Part shown: one piece after another, positions 1-9,449 of the stretch
Numbering within the stretch: the stretch's first letter is position 1
Layout: every line of letters starts with the position of its first letter
DNA from: Natranaerofaba carboxydovora
GTDB taxonomy: Bacteria > Bacillota > Natranaerobiia > Natranaerobiales > Natranaerofabaceae
Direction of reading: 5' to 3'
Length of the DNA stretch: 64,000 bases
NCBI RefSeq assembly: GCF_022539405.1
Contig: NZ_CP054394.1
Location: forward strand, 64,501 to 128,500
Notes under the pieces: generated by a model
The model's database searches: none
What the model saw: only the letters and a program-made list of their open reading frames with translations
What the model was told of the DNA's origin: nothing
Translations under genes and position numbers: made by a program

Positions 1-321
1 TATATTTTATCATGGTTAATTTTCTACTTTCCCTGGCCATTCCAACAACAAAAGGTAAATGAAAAGGATGTTATAAAAATAATTAATAATTTTAAACAAA
101 ATGGTATTGTTTTATATAGTCGCATAAGTCACCCAAAGTCTGCACCTATATATTTAAGAGAGAGATTAGAGAGAATTTTAACGTATCCTATAATGCTAAT
201 TGAAGAAGATATACAACTTATCCCAGATAAAATAGTGACTAGTGAGATCTACTACTTTAGAAGTTTAGTTAGAACAGATTTAAAACGTTATGAAAAAGCG
301 TTGAAGGATATTGATGAGTGA
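1..321 (+). pseudogene. TPR protein, 5' part, split by IS66
   Basis: An open frame enters from the left edge in frame 1 and reads about 105 residues, ending ...EKALKDIDE before a TGA supplied by the IS66 end. Joining this frame at the target duplication (310-317) to the sequence after the IS (2728 onward) gives a continuous in-frame protein: KALKDIDE-AIYLTDES. The N-terminus lies outside the window. It is the upstream half of the TPR gene that continues at 2720-4714. Its own fold is not clear from this fragment. Confidence 0.8.
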
Positions 322-352
322 GCGTCAAATAGCGCCCACCTTGAAATAAAGA

Positions 353-1909
353 TTACTTTTGGATTTTACACTCTGAAGGGATAGCATCAGACCATGGTAG
401 TAACTCATCAATAGCTTCTTGGTCTTGAAGATCAATATTAGGAAGGTTTTCAAACAGGAATTTGAGGTATTCAAATGGTTTCAAACCGTTTTCTTTGGCT
501 GTTTCTACAATACTGTAAATTGTAGCACTGGCCTTAGCACCCTTAGGAGTATTGGCAAACAACCAGTTTTTTCGACCCACTACAAAAGGCTTGATGGAAC
601 GCTCAGCTCTGTTGTTATCTAACTCTAAGCGACCATCTTCTAAAAACTTCACAAGTTTAGGCCACTGATTTAAACAGTAGTTGATAGCCTTACCAAAGGC
701 ACTTTTAGGAAGAACTTTAGGTTTTTGTTCTTTAAGCCATGCGTAGAACTCTTCTAATACCGGCAAACTACGCTCGTGCCGAATTTTGTGACGCTCTTCG
801 GGCGTTTTATCCCGAAGGTCATGTTCTATGGCAAAGAGTTGGTTGCAAAACTCCAGTCCTTTCTTAGCACTTACTTGAGCATTTTGTTGGTCTTTTGGGA
901 GCGCTTTTAATGCTTCATCAAATTTACGCCTAGCGTGAGCTAAACACCCAACAAGGCTGATATCAGATAAATCATTGTACCCTGAGTAGCCATCAACCTG
1001 TAAGAATCCTTCAAAATCAGCCAAGAACTTTCGGGGGTGCTTACTTGCCCTGGTGGTTCTGTAGTCATAAAGTATTATTGGTTCATCTTCTCGTCCGGTA
1101 CGGTAAAGCCAAAGAAATGATTTATTCTTTGCAGACCTACCATCTTCACGAAGTACCTGAAGATTGCTCTCATCAGCATGCAAAATGTCTTTTTCAACTA
1201 ATAGTTCATGTAATCTATTGTATAAAGGAGTGAGCCAGCGATTTGAGCATTCTATCATCCAGTTAGCCATAGTCTGTCTTGACAGTTTTATACCCAAACG
1301 AGATAACTGTTGTTCCTGACGATAAAGGGGCAGAGCATCTACGTATTTTTGGTTCATGATATGAGCTACGGCAGAAGAGGATGCTACACTGCCGGGTAAA
1401 ACCGGGTTAGGCATGGAAGCTGTAATTATGGAGTTCTCAGTGCCTTCCTTATCACAGCGGCGACAAGCATAAACATAGCGTACATGTTTAACTACGCTTG
1501 CCTTAGCAGGAATGATCTTTAGTTCTTTTCTCTCTTCTGTACTCATTTCATGAAGCTCGTCACCACAGCAGGAACACACCTGCTCCTCGGGGGAAAGGCG
1601 GTGCTCGATAGTCTCTTCAGGCAAACCGTCAAGCTGGTCTTCACGGTGCCCTTTACTTTTACGGCGCTTGTATGTAATTTCCTCCAGTTCGGGTTCTTTA
1701 GAATTAGAATCAGATTCTTTTTCAGCTTCGTTAAAGAACTGCAGCTGATCTGGAGGGGTGGCTTCACTAGAACTTCCAAACTGCTTTTTTTGCTTAAGAC
1801 GAAACTGTTCCTTTAGCCAGTCGTTTTGTTCTTTTAAATCAGCATTTTGGCGTTCCAGTTGGTCACATCTATTTTTTAATTGGTTAATGGTTTCTGATTT
1901 ATTTTCCAT
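353..1909 (-). CDS. tnpC: IS66 family transposase TnpC
   Basis: This is the main DDE transposase of the element, 518 aa, a normal length for TnpC. Residues 1-45 form a charged coiled coil (leucine-zipper type). A zinc ribbon with Cys at 112, 114-115, 149 and 152 follows. The catalytic domain shows HADESN (Asp246), QVDGYSGY (Asp306), and the C-terminal LDNNRAERSIKPF block that supplies the Glu. The start ATG at 1909 follows an intergenic gap containing a hairpin (1935-1962). No frameshift or internal stop is seen, so the protein is probably active. Confidence 0.95.
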   Translation of the reverse strand: MENKSETINQLKNRCDQLERQNADLKEQNDWLKEQFRLKQKKQFGSSSEATPPDQLQFFNEAEKESDSNSKEPELEEITYKRRKSKGHREDQLDGLPEETIEHRLSPEEQVCSCCGDELHEMSTEERKELKIIPAKASVVKHVRYVYACRRCDKEGTENSIITASMPNPVLPGSVASSSAVAHIMNQKYVDALPLYRQEQQLSRLGIKLSRQTMANWMIECSNRWLTPLYNRLHELLVEKDILHADESNLQVLREDGRSAKNKSFLWLYRTGREDEPIILYDYRTTRASKHPRKFLADFEGFLQVDGYSGYNDLSDISLVGCLAHARRKFDEALKALPKDQQNAQVSAKKGLEFCNQLFAIEHDLRDKTPEERHKIRHERSLPVLEEFYAWLKEQKPKVLPKSAFGKAINYCLNQWPKLVKFLEDGRLELDNNRAERSIKPFVVGRKNWLFANTPKGAKASATIYSIVETAKENGLKPFEYLKFLFENLPNIDLQDQEAIDELLPWSDAIPSECKIQK

Positions 1910-1934
1910 ATTTAATTAATTCTACTTAAATGGT

Positions 1935-1962
1935 AAAAAGCCCTTTAATATCAGGGCTTTTT
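1935..1962 (-). terminator. Hairpin between IS66 tnpB and tnpC
   Basis: A perfect 10-bp stem (AAAAAGCCCT / AGGGCTTTTT) with a short loop lies after tnpB and before tnpC on the minus strand. In either direction the stem ends in a T-run, so it is a plausible intrinsic terminator or attenuator that would lower tnpC expression relative to tnpA and tnpB. Confidence 0.65.
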
Positions 1963-1974
1963 GGAGAAAAAAAT

Positions 1975-2331
1975 TTATAATATTGTTCTTGCCTTTACTT
2001 CTTTATGGGCATCACCCTGATCAAGGGAGAGGCCATCCAACAGCCAGCGTAGCTGGCGGTAGGTTATTTTCATAGGAACAGGAGAACCTTCATCTGGCCA
2101 TTTAAACTTGCCTTCTTCTAAACGCTTATAATATAGCCAAAAACCGTTGTTTGACCAGTGGAGTATTTTTAATTTATCTTTTTTCCTGTTGCAAAAGACA
2201 AAAAGGCAGGGAGAGAAGGGATCTAAATCAAAGGATTCTTTTACAATTACTGCTAAGCCATCAATTGATTTTCTAAGATCCGTTTTGCCCCTTGCCAGGT
2301 AAACTCGTTCTATGGTAGCTTCATTTAACAT
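1975..2331 (-). CDS. tnpB: IS66 accessory protein TnpB
   Basis: This 118-aa protein is of the IS66 Orf2/TnpB type. Recognisable blocks are VYLARGKTDLRKSIDGLA near residue 10, LFVFCNRKKDKLKILHW near 43, and GFWLYYKRLEEGKFKWP. TnpB is required for IS66 transposition in studied elements, with an unknown biochemical role. Its start at 2331 overlaps the end of tnpA (2325), so the two are probably translationally coupled. Confidence 0.93.
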   Translation of the reverse strand: MLNEATIERVYLARGKTDLRKSIDGLAVIVKESFDLDPFSPCLFVFCNRKKDKLKILHWSNNGFWLYYKRLEEGKFKWPDEGSPVPMKITYRQLRWLLDGLSLDQGDAHKEVKARTIL

Positions 2332-2633
2332 AGTCCAGACAATGTATTAACTAAGTCTTTTAAAAGACTTTTATCATAGCCAGGTTTTACTTCTATTGAG
2401 GCTTTACCTACTTTTACTGTAATATTACTTTCATCTGAATAGTCTACTTCTACTGGTGACCATTTAGTTTCTTTGGAAGGAGCATCTTCTTTGTATTTTC
2501 TACACCAGTAGCGTAATCGATTGAGTTTAACACCATTAGCCTTGGCCCAATCTTTTGCTGTTTGGCCGCTGGCCCGAAATGCTGAGACTCTCTCTTTCCA
2601 CTCAGCTCTTAACTGTTCATTTGTTTTTGCCAT
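2325..2633 (-). CDS. tnpA: IS66 accessory protein TnpA
   Basis: This 102-aa protein opens with a Trp- and Arg-rich helix-turn-helix-like segment (AEWKERVSAFRASGQTAKDW, then LNRLRYWCRKY), typical of the first ORF of IS66 elements. It is the first gene of the element, about 85 bp inside the right inverted repeat. The product probably binds DNA. The length and position are standard. Confidence 0.9.
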   Translation of the reverse strand: MAKTNEQLRAEWKERVSAFRASGQTAKDWAKANGVKLNRLRYWCRKYKEDAPSKETKWSPVEVDYSDESNITVKVGKASIEVKPGYDKSLLKDLVNTLSGLC

Positions 2634-2719
2634 AAAAAATCATCCCCTTCGTGGTTATTTGGGGAAGATTATGGCATATTGTATGAAGAAAATCTAGGTG
2701 GGTACTGTTTGACGCTTAC

Positions 2720-4714
2720 ATTGATGAAGCTATCTATTTAACTGATGAATCGGAGTGGCGGTTCCCAGTTTTTTTGAATCAAAGAGGTGAGATTTTACTT
2801 CAACAAAACTATACTGAAAAAGCAATAGAATTTTTTTTAAAAGCAAAAAAAGAATTAGAAAAGTCGAATGACAAAGAAAAAAGGATACCTATGAGTGAAA
2901 TAGATCAAAACTTAGCAAGAGCATTAGGTGATGTCGATAGAACTGATGTCGCATTGACTTTATTAAATGAATGTGCAGACGTTATAAAAGGACGAGAATT
3001 AGATGAATTAATATATTACTATAATTATGCAGATATATTTTATAGAGACGGTGATTTGCCGAATGCAGAAGATAGTATCAAAAACGCTATTAAAACTTGT
3101 GATCAAGACAAAGAGGAATTCAAGCTTATTTTTGCGTTAGTTTGTCGTAAATATGCTGAAATATTAGTAGCTAAAAACGATTTTGATGCTGCTTTAAAAT
3201 ACTCAAATAAAGCAGTAAAACACCTCAGAGAATTAGTCGAAGAGGGTAAACCGGATCAAATTAAACTTGCTTTTGGATTAAGTCAGCAAGGGTTGATTTA
3301 TTATGAACTAGCTTATTATGAAGAGTACTTTAATTACGAAAAAGCACAAGAAGCCCTGAATAAATTTGAAAAAGCTTTTGAAATAATTAATTCTTTTGAT
3401 TTATCTACTTTAACTTTTACAGATAGAATGGTAATAGCAAGCTATTCATATTACAAGGGGGTTCTCTATGCAGAATTATCAAGAAAAGAGGGTTCAGAGT
3501 ATTATATCAATTGTTTTCTGAATGATTTTAAAAGAGCTATAGATATTTATTCTGAAATGGTGATTGAAGAAGCTAGTACTGCAAAGGAAATTATTGAAGA
3601 ATTAAAACTAATCTTACTAGAGCTATGGAATTTAAATAAAAACAAAGAAGTATTTTTTGATAATGTCCTAAATATCTATGAAAACATAATTTATATCTTG
3701 GAAAATCTAAAAGAAAAAAAATTACTTAAAAATGAATTAATTTTAGCAGAAACTTACAGCCAATTGGCTGTTGAATTGTCAATGCATGGTGATCCTAATC
3801 TAGGCAAAAGCTATATTGATAAAAGTGTTGAAAATTTAAAGGAAACTGATGAAAACCAAGGGTTAAGTAACCGTTTAGAGTTGGCTAAAACATTAGCAGA
3901 TCGTGCAAATATTGCTAAAGAAATAGATTTTGAGCAACATAAAAAGAAAATAATTGAAGACTATGAAGAAGCACATAATATATTTAATGAACACAGTTTA
4001 TCTGATTCCATAGATTTACTATCTAAAGCTAATGTTTTATGGGAAAAAGGGAAATTTTATGCAACTCTTTCTCTTAATAATTATAAATATGATGATGAAG
4101 CATTAAGAGATATTAATGAATCTGCAAAAATTAAAGATCGTTTGATAAAAGAAGGCATAGTTGAGAAGAAAAATATGGTGACAGATTTTTTAAATATTGG
4201 AAATATAATATTTGACCTAGGTTTTAAAAAGCGGCAAGAAAATTATCTTTATAAAGCTATAAATTATTATAAAAAAGCATTACAATATAAAAATGACATA
4301 ATTCAAAGCAAAGATAATGACCCAATTGGTTTCTCGTATATTCATGTGAAATTAGGTGAGATTCATAACCTCCTAGGAGAAGTTAATGATGCTTATAAAC
4401 AATTTAGTGAGGTGATTTCATTAAATGAAAATAAAAAAGATGAAAATGGAAGAGATAAATTACTAATAGAAGCGTATCATGGCAGAGGGTTAACTAAGTA
4501 CGAAAAACGTGACTTTAACGGTGCTCTAGGTGATTTTGAAGCTCTTATAAAAACACTTAAATTTAGTAACTGTAGTGAGTTGAAAACACAATTTTCGTCA
4601 AGTGATAAGTTTCAAAATTTGATCATAGTCATAAACGAAATTTTAGAGCGGACTTTAGAAGAAAATGTTAGACAAAAAGCAATTGAAAGTTTAAGGGAGA
4701 TTTTGGACCTTTAA
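2720..4714 (+). pseudogene. TPR-repeat protein, 3' part, split by IS66
   Basis: This is a long tetratricopeptide-type helical repeat protein. Motifs such as NYTEKAIEFFLKAKKELE, AALKYSNKAVKHLREL, YLYKAINYYKKALQYKNDI and DAYKQFSEVISLNE recur to the end. An apparent start at 2774 is a TTG inside an ongoing frame with no ribosome site. The frame is open from the target duplication at 2720 and joins the fragment at 1-317. The IS66 insertion therefore removed the gene's own 5' part, and the gene is probably inactive. TPR proteins are scaffolds; no enzymatic domain is seen. Confidence 0.85.
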
Positions 4715-5040
4715 AGATTATCCCTAAATAAAACCAAAATTTAAATTACAAGAAAAGAGATAAAAGATTTAATTGATGAACTAGAATAAAAATTAATATT
4801 ACCTGTACTATAGGTAATTTCAGCGGACACCATGAACGAGATTTTAGGAACGTCAATAAATTAAGCTCCCTGAAGGGAGCTTAATTTTTGAAGGCTTCAT
4901 TTTCATAGTCTTTTAAATCTGTGCTAAACTTTTTTCATCACTTTTTTCTCTGGATTTTTTTAATCTTTTTGCTACTGCGTACTTAATTATACTTTCTATA
5001 TTCTGTTCCATGTTAATAAGATCTATATTTAATGCATAAT
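4715..5040. other. Gene-free stretch after the TPR gene
   Basis: AT-rich DNA. It contains the hairpin terminator at 4861-4889. No convincing reading frame with a ribosome site is visible. The segment may hold the lost outer end of the IS21 remnant that follows. Confidence 0.5.
4861..4889 (+). terminator. Intrinsic terminator
   Basis: The stem TTAAGCTCCC / GGGAGCTTAA has a TGAA loop and is followed by TTTTT. It lies about 150 bp after the TPR gene stop and could end that transcript. The symmetrical A/T flanks would also allow use from the other strand. Confidence 0.75.
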
Positions 5041-5051
5041 AGAAATACCGA

Positions 5052-5115
5052 ATTGCAAAGTAGAAATCCCTGTAGTTGCAAACTAAAATTCCCTGTTATT
5101 GCAGAAAGCCATTGC
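5052..5115 (+). repeat. IS21-type internal terminal repeats (remnant)
   Basis: Two near-identical units, TTGCAAAGTAGAAATCCCTG and TTGCAAACTAAAATTCCCTG, lie in tandem about 25 bp apart, followed by a third partial TTGCAG unit. Multiple terminal binding sites of this kind are a hallmark of IS21 left ends. They precede the truncated istA, so they are the remaining left end of that element. Confidence 0.65.
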
Positions 5116-5187
5116 AGTATCCCCCCAAAACCCTTACCCTTGTAATGTGTGAGAAAACGAGGGGAGGATCAAAGGAGGATGCTAACA

Positions 5188-5623
5188 ATGGCTCAAGTAA
5201 ATTATATCAGGGAAATGTACTATGAGAAAGGCATGAGTTATGCAGAGATATCAAGAGCAACAGGTCATGATGCAAAAACAATAAAGAAGTACATTAATAA
5301 GGCAAATTTCAATACACCACCTAAACCGCCAAAAAAGTTAGGCTCAAAACTAGACCCTTACAAAGAAGAAATTGATACATGGCTTAAAGCAGACAAGCAT
5401 GAACGCAGAAAACAGCGTCATACTGCCAAAAGGATTTACAACCGGTTAAAAGACATTTATGCCGAAGAGTTTGATTGCTCTTACCGCTTAGTAGCAGCAT
5501 ATGTAAAAGAAAGAAAACTAAAGATTTACAATGGAGAAGGAGATTTTTATTTACCCCTTCAACATATACCGGGGGAAAGCCAGGTAGATTTTGGACAAGC
5601 AGACTTTTATGAAAGAGGGATTC
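5188..5623 (+). pseudogene. istA: IS21 transposase IstA, 5' fragment
   Basis: The start ATG at 5188 has AAAGGAGG at 5171-5178. The product begins with an HTH (YAEISRATGHDAKTIKKYI) and reaches the first catalytic block PGESQVDFGQADFYERG. Homology then stops abruptly and the frame runs into a different gene. About 300 residues and all of istB are missing. It is unrelated in detail to the intact IS21 at 6476-8939, so it comes from a second, older element. Confidence 0.85.
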
Positions 5624-5766
5624 GCCACATGTGGGAAGAAAACGATATAGTGTTGCTAAGTGTTTGTCGCAAAGAAAAAAATAAAACTCCCAAAAGGGAT
5701 ATAAAAGCAAAAAATAGAATGAATGATTGGATTAAACATGGGCACGAAAGACAAAAAGATCTTTAA
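5624..5766 (+). pseudogene. HigB/RelE-type toxin, 3' remnant
   Basis: In frame after the broken IstA, the sequence reads IVLLSVCRKEKNKTPKRDI and then KAKNRMNDWI. This resembles the C-terminal end of phage-derived Gp49-like (HigB) toxins, where a KKTxKTP-type basic stretch precedes the last helix. The N-terminal two thirds are absent, replaced by the IS21 fragment. An antitoxin-like gene follows 16 bp later, the usual toxin-first order of HigBA. The family assignment is by motif only. Confidence 0.6.
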
Positions 5767-5782
5767 AAGGAGGGTAAAAATT

Positions 5783-6038
5783 TTGAACTGGAAAGATCAT
5801 AAAGAAGAAATCAAGGAATTTATGCCGGAGATAACAAAAGAAATGGATATTATAGTTGAGCTCGTTGCACGCAGAAAAGAATTAGGTCTAACACAAAAAG
5901 ATTTAGAGAAAAAAACAGGGATACACCAACCAGCTATAGCCACGATAGAAACAGAAGGAGTGGCCCCGGGAAATTGATACTTTAAATAAAATTGCAAAAG
6001 CACTAGGCATGGAAATCAAACTAGAAACTAAAACATAA
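5783..6038 (+). pseudogene. HigA-type XRE antitoxin, frameshifted
   Basis: TTG start at 5783 with AAAGGAGGG just before it. The product has the antitoxin N-terminal helix (NWKDHKEEIKEFMPEI) and an XRE HTH (RKELGLTQKDLEKKTGIHQP). The frame ends early at 5977 (...GVAPGN). In the next frame the expected C-terminus continues as IDTLNKIAKALGMEIKLETK and stops at 6038. A single-base frameshift near 5970 therefore breaks the gene. With its toxin also truncated, the module is dead. Confidence 0.75.
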
Positions 6039-6475
6039 TTTAAATTTAATGAGTAACTAGTTTTTAAAAACCACCTAAAATTTATAAGGTGGTTACCCGA
6101 AGACAAAAGGTTTTGGTTTTTGATTGAAGAAAAGTATAGAGAGATTAGGAAACTCTTGCTGTCTGATTATTTTTATCAAAATTATATGTAGTGCCAGGCC
6201 ATGGGCCTGGTTTTTTACATAATCTTTTTTAAAAATTTCAGTATTTTAATAAACTGCTTTCTGTTGATAATGACTTCTTTGAATTATTTAATTATAGTTT
6301 TAATGTCTAATTTTGGGGTTAATGTTCAATATATTTTTAAATGCTGCAGTTTAAGACACGTAAATCAGATGGTGGAAAATTTAATCAGGTTTTTTTGACT
6401 CACCCTTTAAAAGTTCAATTATTTTGTCTTGCTTTTTATCAATCTTAAATATGGTAAAAGTTATTTTTACAATGG
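6039..6475. other. Gene-free stretch before the IS21 element
   Basis: It contains two hairpins: AACCACCT / AGGTGGTT (6069-6094), and CCAGGCC / GGCCTGG followed by six T (about 6192-6218), the latter a good terminator. A 65-codon frame here is hydrophobic, lacks a ribosome site and is judged spurious. It ends at the IS21 target duplication AATGG (6471-6475). Confidence 0.5.
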
Positions 6476-6596
6476 TGTAACTGATAAAATCAAATAGACA
6501 GATTTCGTTAAATAGTACTGTACAGAATATACCATAACCTTCCTCCATCTGTTAAGATGAACTGGAAATATTACTAACAGATGGAGAGGAGAGCTT

Positions 6597-8150
6597 ATGG
6601 AAGAAAGGAAAAAATGGCTTATGTATGCAGAGATTCAAAGATACAATGAAATGGGGTTAAAGGTAACCCAAATAGCTAGGAATTTGAATATTACAAGAAC
6701 CACCGTTTACAAGTACTTAGAACTTACCCCGGAGGAGGTGTTATCCCTAAACGAAGGAAACAGAAAAAAGAAATTAGATGAATATGAAGACATAATATTG
6801 GAGTGGCTAAAAAAATTCCCTGACCTTTCAGCAGCTCAGATTAAAGATTGGCTATTAGATAATTACGAATATAGGGATGCCTGTGAAAGTACCATAAGAA
6901 ATTTTGTTAGGAACTTACGAAAGACTCACAACATACCCAAAAAAGCAGCACCAAGAAGTTATGAAGCTATTGTAGACCCTCCTATGGGAAAACAGGGGCA
7001 AGTAGATTTTGGTGAAAAGAAGTTTATTGACCAGTACGGAAAAACTGTTAAGAAGTGGTTTATAGCCTTTGTCCTTTCCCATGGCCGGCATAAATACGTA
7101 GAGTGGTCGGACAAGCCCTTCACTACTGCCAGCACCATTAAAGCCCATGAAAACGCATTTAAGCACTTTGAAGGGATGCCAAAAGAGCTGGTCTATGACC
7201 AGGACAGATTGGTACTGGTAAACGAAAACTACGGCGATTTGATTCTAACTTATGAATTTGCTGCCTACCAAAAAGAAAAAGGCTTTAAAATCCACATGCT
7301 GAGAAAAGGTGACCCAGAAAGTAAAGGTAGGATAGAAAATGTGGTAGGTTTTGTGAAAGACAACTTTGCTAAACACCGTACTTTTTACAGCATAGAAAAG
7401 CTAAATGAGGATTGTCTGGCATGGCTTGAGAGGACTGGTAACGGCAAGGTAAATGAAACAACAAAAAAAATACCGGCTGAAGTACACCAGGTAGAAAAAC
7501 AGTACTTACAGCCAGTAGGAAAAAATTTCACCATAAATTGTAACTCCAGTATAACAGCCTTGATAAGAAAAAACAACACCGTACTTTACAAGTCTAACCG
7601 TTATAGTCTCCCTTTCGGGACTTATGATGGTACCACCAGATATGCACAGTTAGAAAGAGATGGTGAAATTCTCATAATTAAAGATGAAGCAGGTGAAGAA
7701 ATTACTAAACACCAAATCTGTTACGGTAAAGGTGTATTGATTAAAAATAACAATCATGAAAGAGACCGTAATAAGGGAATTAAAGAATACAAAAAAACAG
7801 TAGAAAAAATGCTGGGTGGCGGAGAAAAAGCTAAAGAATATCTTTCAAATATACACAAGGAAAAGCCCCGTCATATACGTGATCAACTGCAACTGATCAA
7901 ACAATTGATAGAAGCTCAAGATATAACAGTTATTGAAAAAGCTCTAAACTACTGTCAAAAATACAGGCTCTACAGTGCTTCATGCTTTAAAGATGCACTG
8001 TCACATTTTCAAAAAGATGAACCAACAGTAGAAGAATCATCCCCCATAAAACCTTCAAATGAAGGTTCTATTAACTTAAGAACCAGGCCACAGGTCAGGG
8101 ATTTGAAGGTATATCAAAACATTGCATTGGAGAGATACCATGAACACTGA
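6597..8150 (+). CDS. istA: IS21 family transposase IstA
   Basis: This 517-aa DDE recombinase has the usual IstA length. Residues 15-40 form an HTH (LKVTQIARNLNITRTTVYKYL). The RNase H-like integrase core starts at about 135 with GKQGQVDFGE, continues with the YDQDRLVLV region, and ends with KGDPESKGRIENVVGFVK carrying the catalytic Glu. The start is an ATG after AGGAGAG, just inside the left inverted repeat. It overlaps istB by 11 bp. Confidence 0.95.
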   Translation: MEERKKWLMYAEIQRYNEMGLKVTQIARNLNITRTTVYKYLELTPEEVLSLNEGNRKKKLDEYEDIILEWLKKFPDLSAAQIKDWLLDNYEYRDACESTIRNFVRNLRKTHNIPKKAAPRSYEAIVDPPMGKQGQVDFGEKKFIDQYGKTVKKWFIAFVLSHGRHKYVEWSDKPFTTASTIKAHENAFKHFEGMPKELVYDQDRLVLVNENYGDLILTYEFAAYQKEKGFKIHMLRKGDPESKGRIENVVGFVKDNFAKHRTFYSIEKLNEDCLAWLERTGNGKVNETTKKIPAEVHQVEKQYLQPVGKNFTINCNSSITALIRKNNTVLYKSNRYSLPFGTYDGTTRYAQLERDGEILIIKDEAGEEITKHQICYGKGVLIKNNNHERDRNKGIKEYKKTVEKMLGGGEKAKEYLSNIHKEKPRHIRDQLQLIKQLIEAQDITVIEKALNYCQKYRLYSASCFKDALSHFQKDEPTVEESSPIKPSNEGSINLRTRPQVRDLKVYQNIALERYHEH

Positions 8151-8889
8151 TGAATTAAAAACTAAGATGAAAACTCTTAAGATAGGTGAAGCTGCAGATA
8201 TCGTTGATGATCTTCTCATATCCTCAAAAGAGAAAGAGCTAACCTACAAAGAATTCTTAGAAAAGCTTGTAGACCATGAAGTAAAACGCCGGGAAGAAAA
8301 AGATTTTCAAAAAAGGCTGAAATGGGCAGCTTTTCCGGAGAAAAAATACCTGGATGATTTTGATACTAAGTTTCAAGATTCCATTAGCCAAAAAGAACTA
8401 AACCAGTTAAAAGAACTAGTGTGGCTGGATCAAGTTTATAATCTAATACTTTTAGGGCCGCCGGGCGTGGGGAAGTCGCATTTAAGCATAGGGCTTGGAC
8501 TTGAAGCTATTCACAAAGGTTACAAAGTGAGCTTTGTGCAAATGGATGATCTGATTAAATTACTAAAAACTGAGGAGATCACTAGAACATCCAGGACAAA
8601 AGTTAAGAGAATAGTATCTTCAGACCTGGTGATTATCGATGACCTCATGTTTATGGCCATGGAAAATGAAGAAGCAAACCTATTCTTTCAGTTTATCAAC
8701 AAACTGTACAACCAATCTTCTATAATTGTCACTTCTAACAAAGGCCCAAAAGATTGGGGCGATATTTTAGGAGATCAAGCTATCACAACAGCTATTCTAG
8801 ATAGAATCATGCATAGGAGTGAAGTGATTAACCTTACAGGGAAAAGTTACAGGATTCAAAACAGGGAAACCATTTTTGGAAAATCGTAG
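8140..8889 (+). CDS. istB: IS21 helper ATPase IstB
   Basis: This AAA+ ATPase, 249 aa from the ATG at 8140, assembles the IstA transpososome and selects target DNA. The Walker A is LLGPPGVGKSHL and the Walker B is DLVIIDDLMF, with the IstB pattern TSNKGPKDWG and the arginine-finger segment AILDRIMHR. The start overlaps the end of istA. A longer upstream reading from TTG 8122 is less likely, because GGAGAG sits 8 bp before the ATG. Confidence 0.93.
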   Translation: MNTDELKTKMKTLKIGEAADIVDDLLISSKEKELTYKEFLEKLVDHEVKRREEKDFQKRLKWAAFPEKKYLDDFDTKFQDSISQKELNQLKELVWLDQVYNLILLGPPGVGKSHLSIGLGLEAIHKGYKVSFVQMDDLIKLLKTEEITRTSRTKVKRIVSSDLVIIDDLMFMAMENEEANLFFQFINKLYNQSSIIVTSNKGPKDWGDILGDQAITTAILDRIMHRSEVINLTGKSYRIQNRETIFGKS

Positions 8890-9107
8890 GTGTCCAAAAC
8901 TATTTAACGAAAATTGTTCAAAACTACTTGACGGTCACAAATGGCAAATACTACAACTATTAATGCGATAATATTTAACAACATAAAAGGAAACCCAGGA
9001 CCGAATTCGACCATTCTATCCCTTCTTTAATACTCTGTAAATATAAACTTGTACTACATACATCAGATAAGTGGAAATTTATTTCAGTTATTTAATGATA
9101 AATACAA

Positions 9108-9449
9108 TTAACCACTTTGATTTTCAAGAAAACTTTTTACTGCAGTTTTAAGTTCGGGCAATTTATTTTGAACTACATCCCACACAATCACTAAATCTAT
9201 ATTTGCATAATCATGAATTAAAACATCTCTAAATCCAGCAATTTTACGCCATTCTATATGACTTTTCTTGTTTTTTACTTCATCAGGAAGCTTCTTAACG
9301 GCCTCACCAATCACTTCAAGATTTCTGATTACTGCGTCCTGAGCCATCATAAATGATATAAATTCATCAAAATTTAAATCCTTGGTATATTCTTCTATTC
9401 GATTTATAGAATCAATAATGTCGAGTAAATATGCTTCATGATCACACAT
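9108..9449 (-). CDS. hepT: HEPN toxin, HepT-like (DUF86)
   Basis: This 113-aa all-helical HEPN RNase candidate carries the R-x4-H motif as RDVLIH (Arg74, His79) followed by DY, the HepT signature. Proteins of this family cleave RNA, and their partner MNT enzymes silence them by AMPylation near the active site. It is encoded downstream of the MNT gene, and its start overlaps the MNT stop by 8 bp, so the two are co-translated. The active-site residues are present. Confidence 0.88.
   Translation of the reverse strand: MCDHEAYLLDIIDSINRIEEYTKDLNFDEFISFMMAQDAVIRNLEVIGEAVKKLPDEVKNKKSHIEWRKIAGFRDVLIHDYANIDLVIVWDVVQNKLPELKTAVKSFLENQSG

Larger units (their letters stand above)
318..2719 (-). mobile_element. 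Complete IS66-family insertion sequence
   Basis: This 2402-bp element has imperfect terminal inverted repeats. The left end is GTGAGCGTCAAATAGCGCCC (318-337) and the right end, read inward on the minus strand, is GTAAGCGTCAAACAGTACCC (2719-2700). It is flanked by an 8-bp direct repeat ATTGATGA (310-317 and 2720-2727), the target-site duplication length known for IS66. It carries the three family genes tnpA, tnpB and tnpC in that order on the minus strand, all without obvious damage. It interrupts a TPR gene, and the clean duplication suggests a recent insertion. Confidence 0.95.
6476..8939 (+). mobile_element. Complete IS21-family insertion sequence
   Basis: This 2464-bp element starts TGTAACTG and ends GGTCACA. 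The ends form an imperfect inverted repeat that includes the shared block TTTCGTTAAATAGT near each end. A 5-bp direct repeat AATGG flanks it (6471-6475 and 8940-8944). It encodes istA and istB in the standard overlapping arrangement, both open throughout, so the element is likely functional. Confidence 0.93.

Noticed and set aside
1550-1816. Plus-strand frame inside tnpC
   Set aside because: Antisense shadow of a clear transposase gene.
6201-6398. 65-codon hydrophobic frame
   Set aside because: No ribosome site, low-complexity AT-rich composition, lies between a terminator and the IS21 end.
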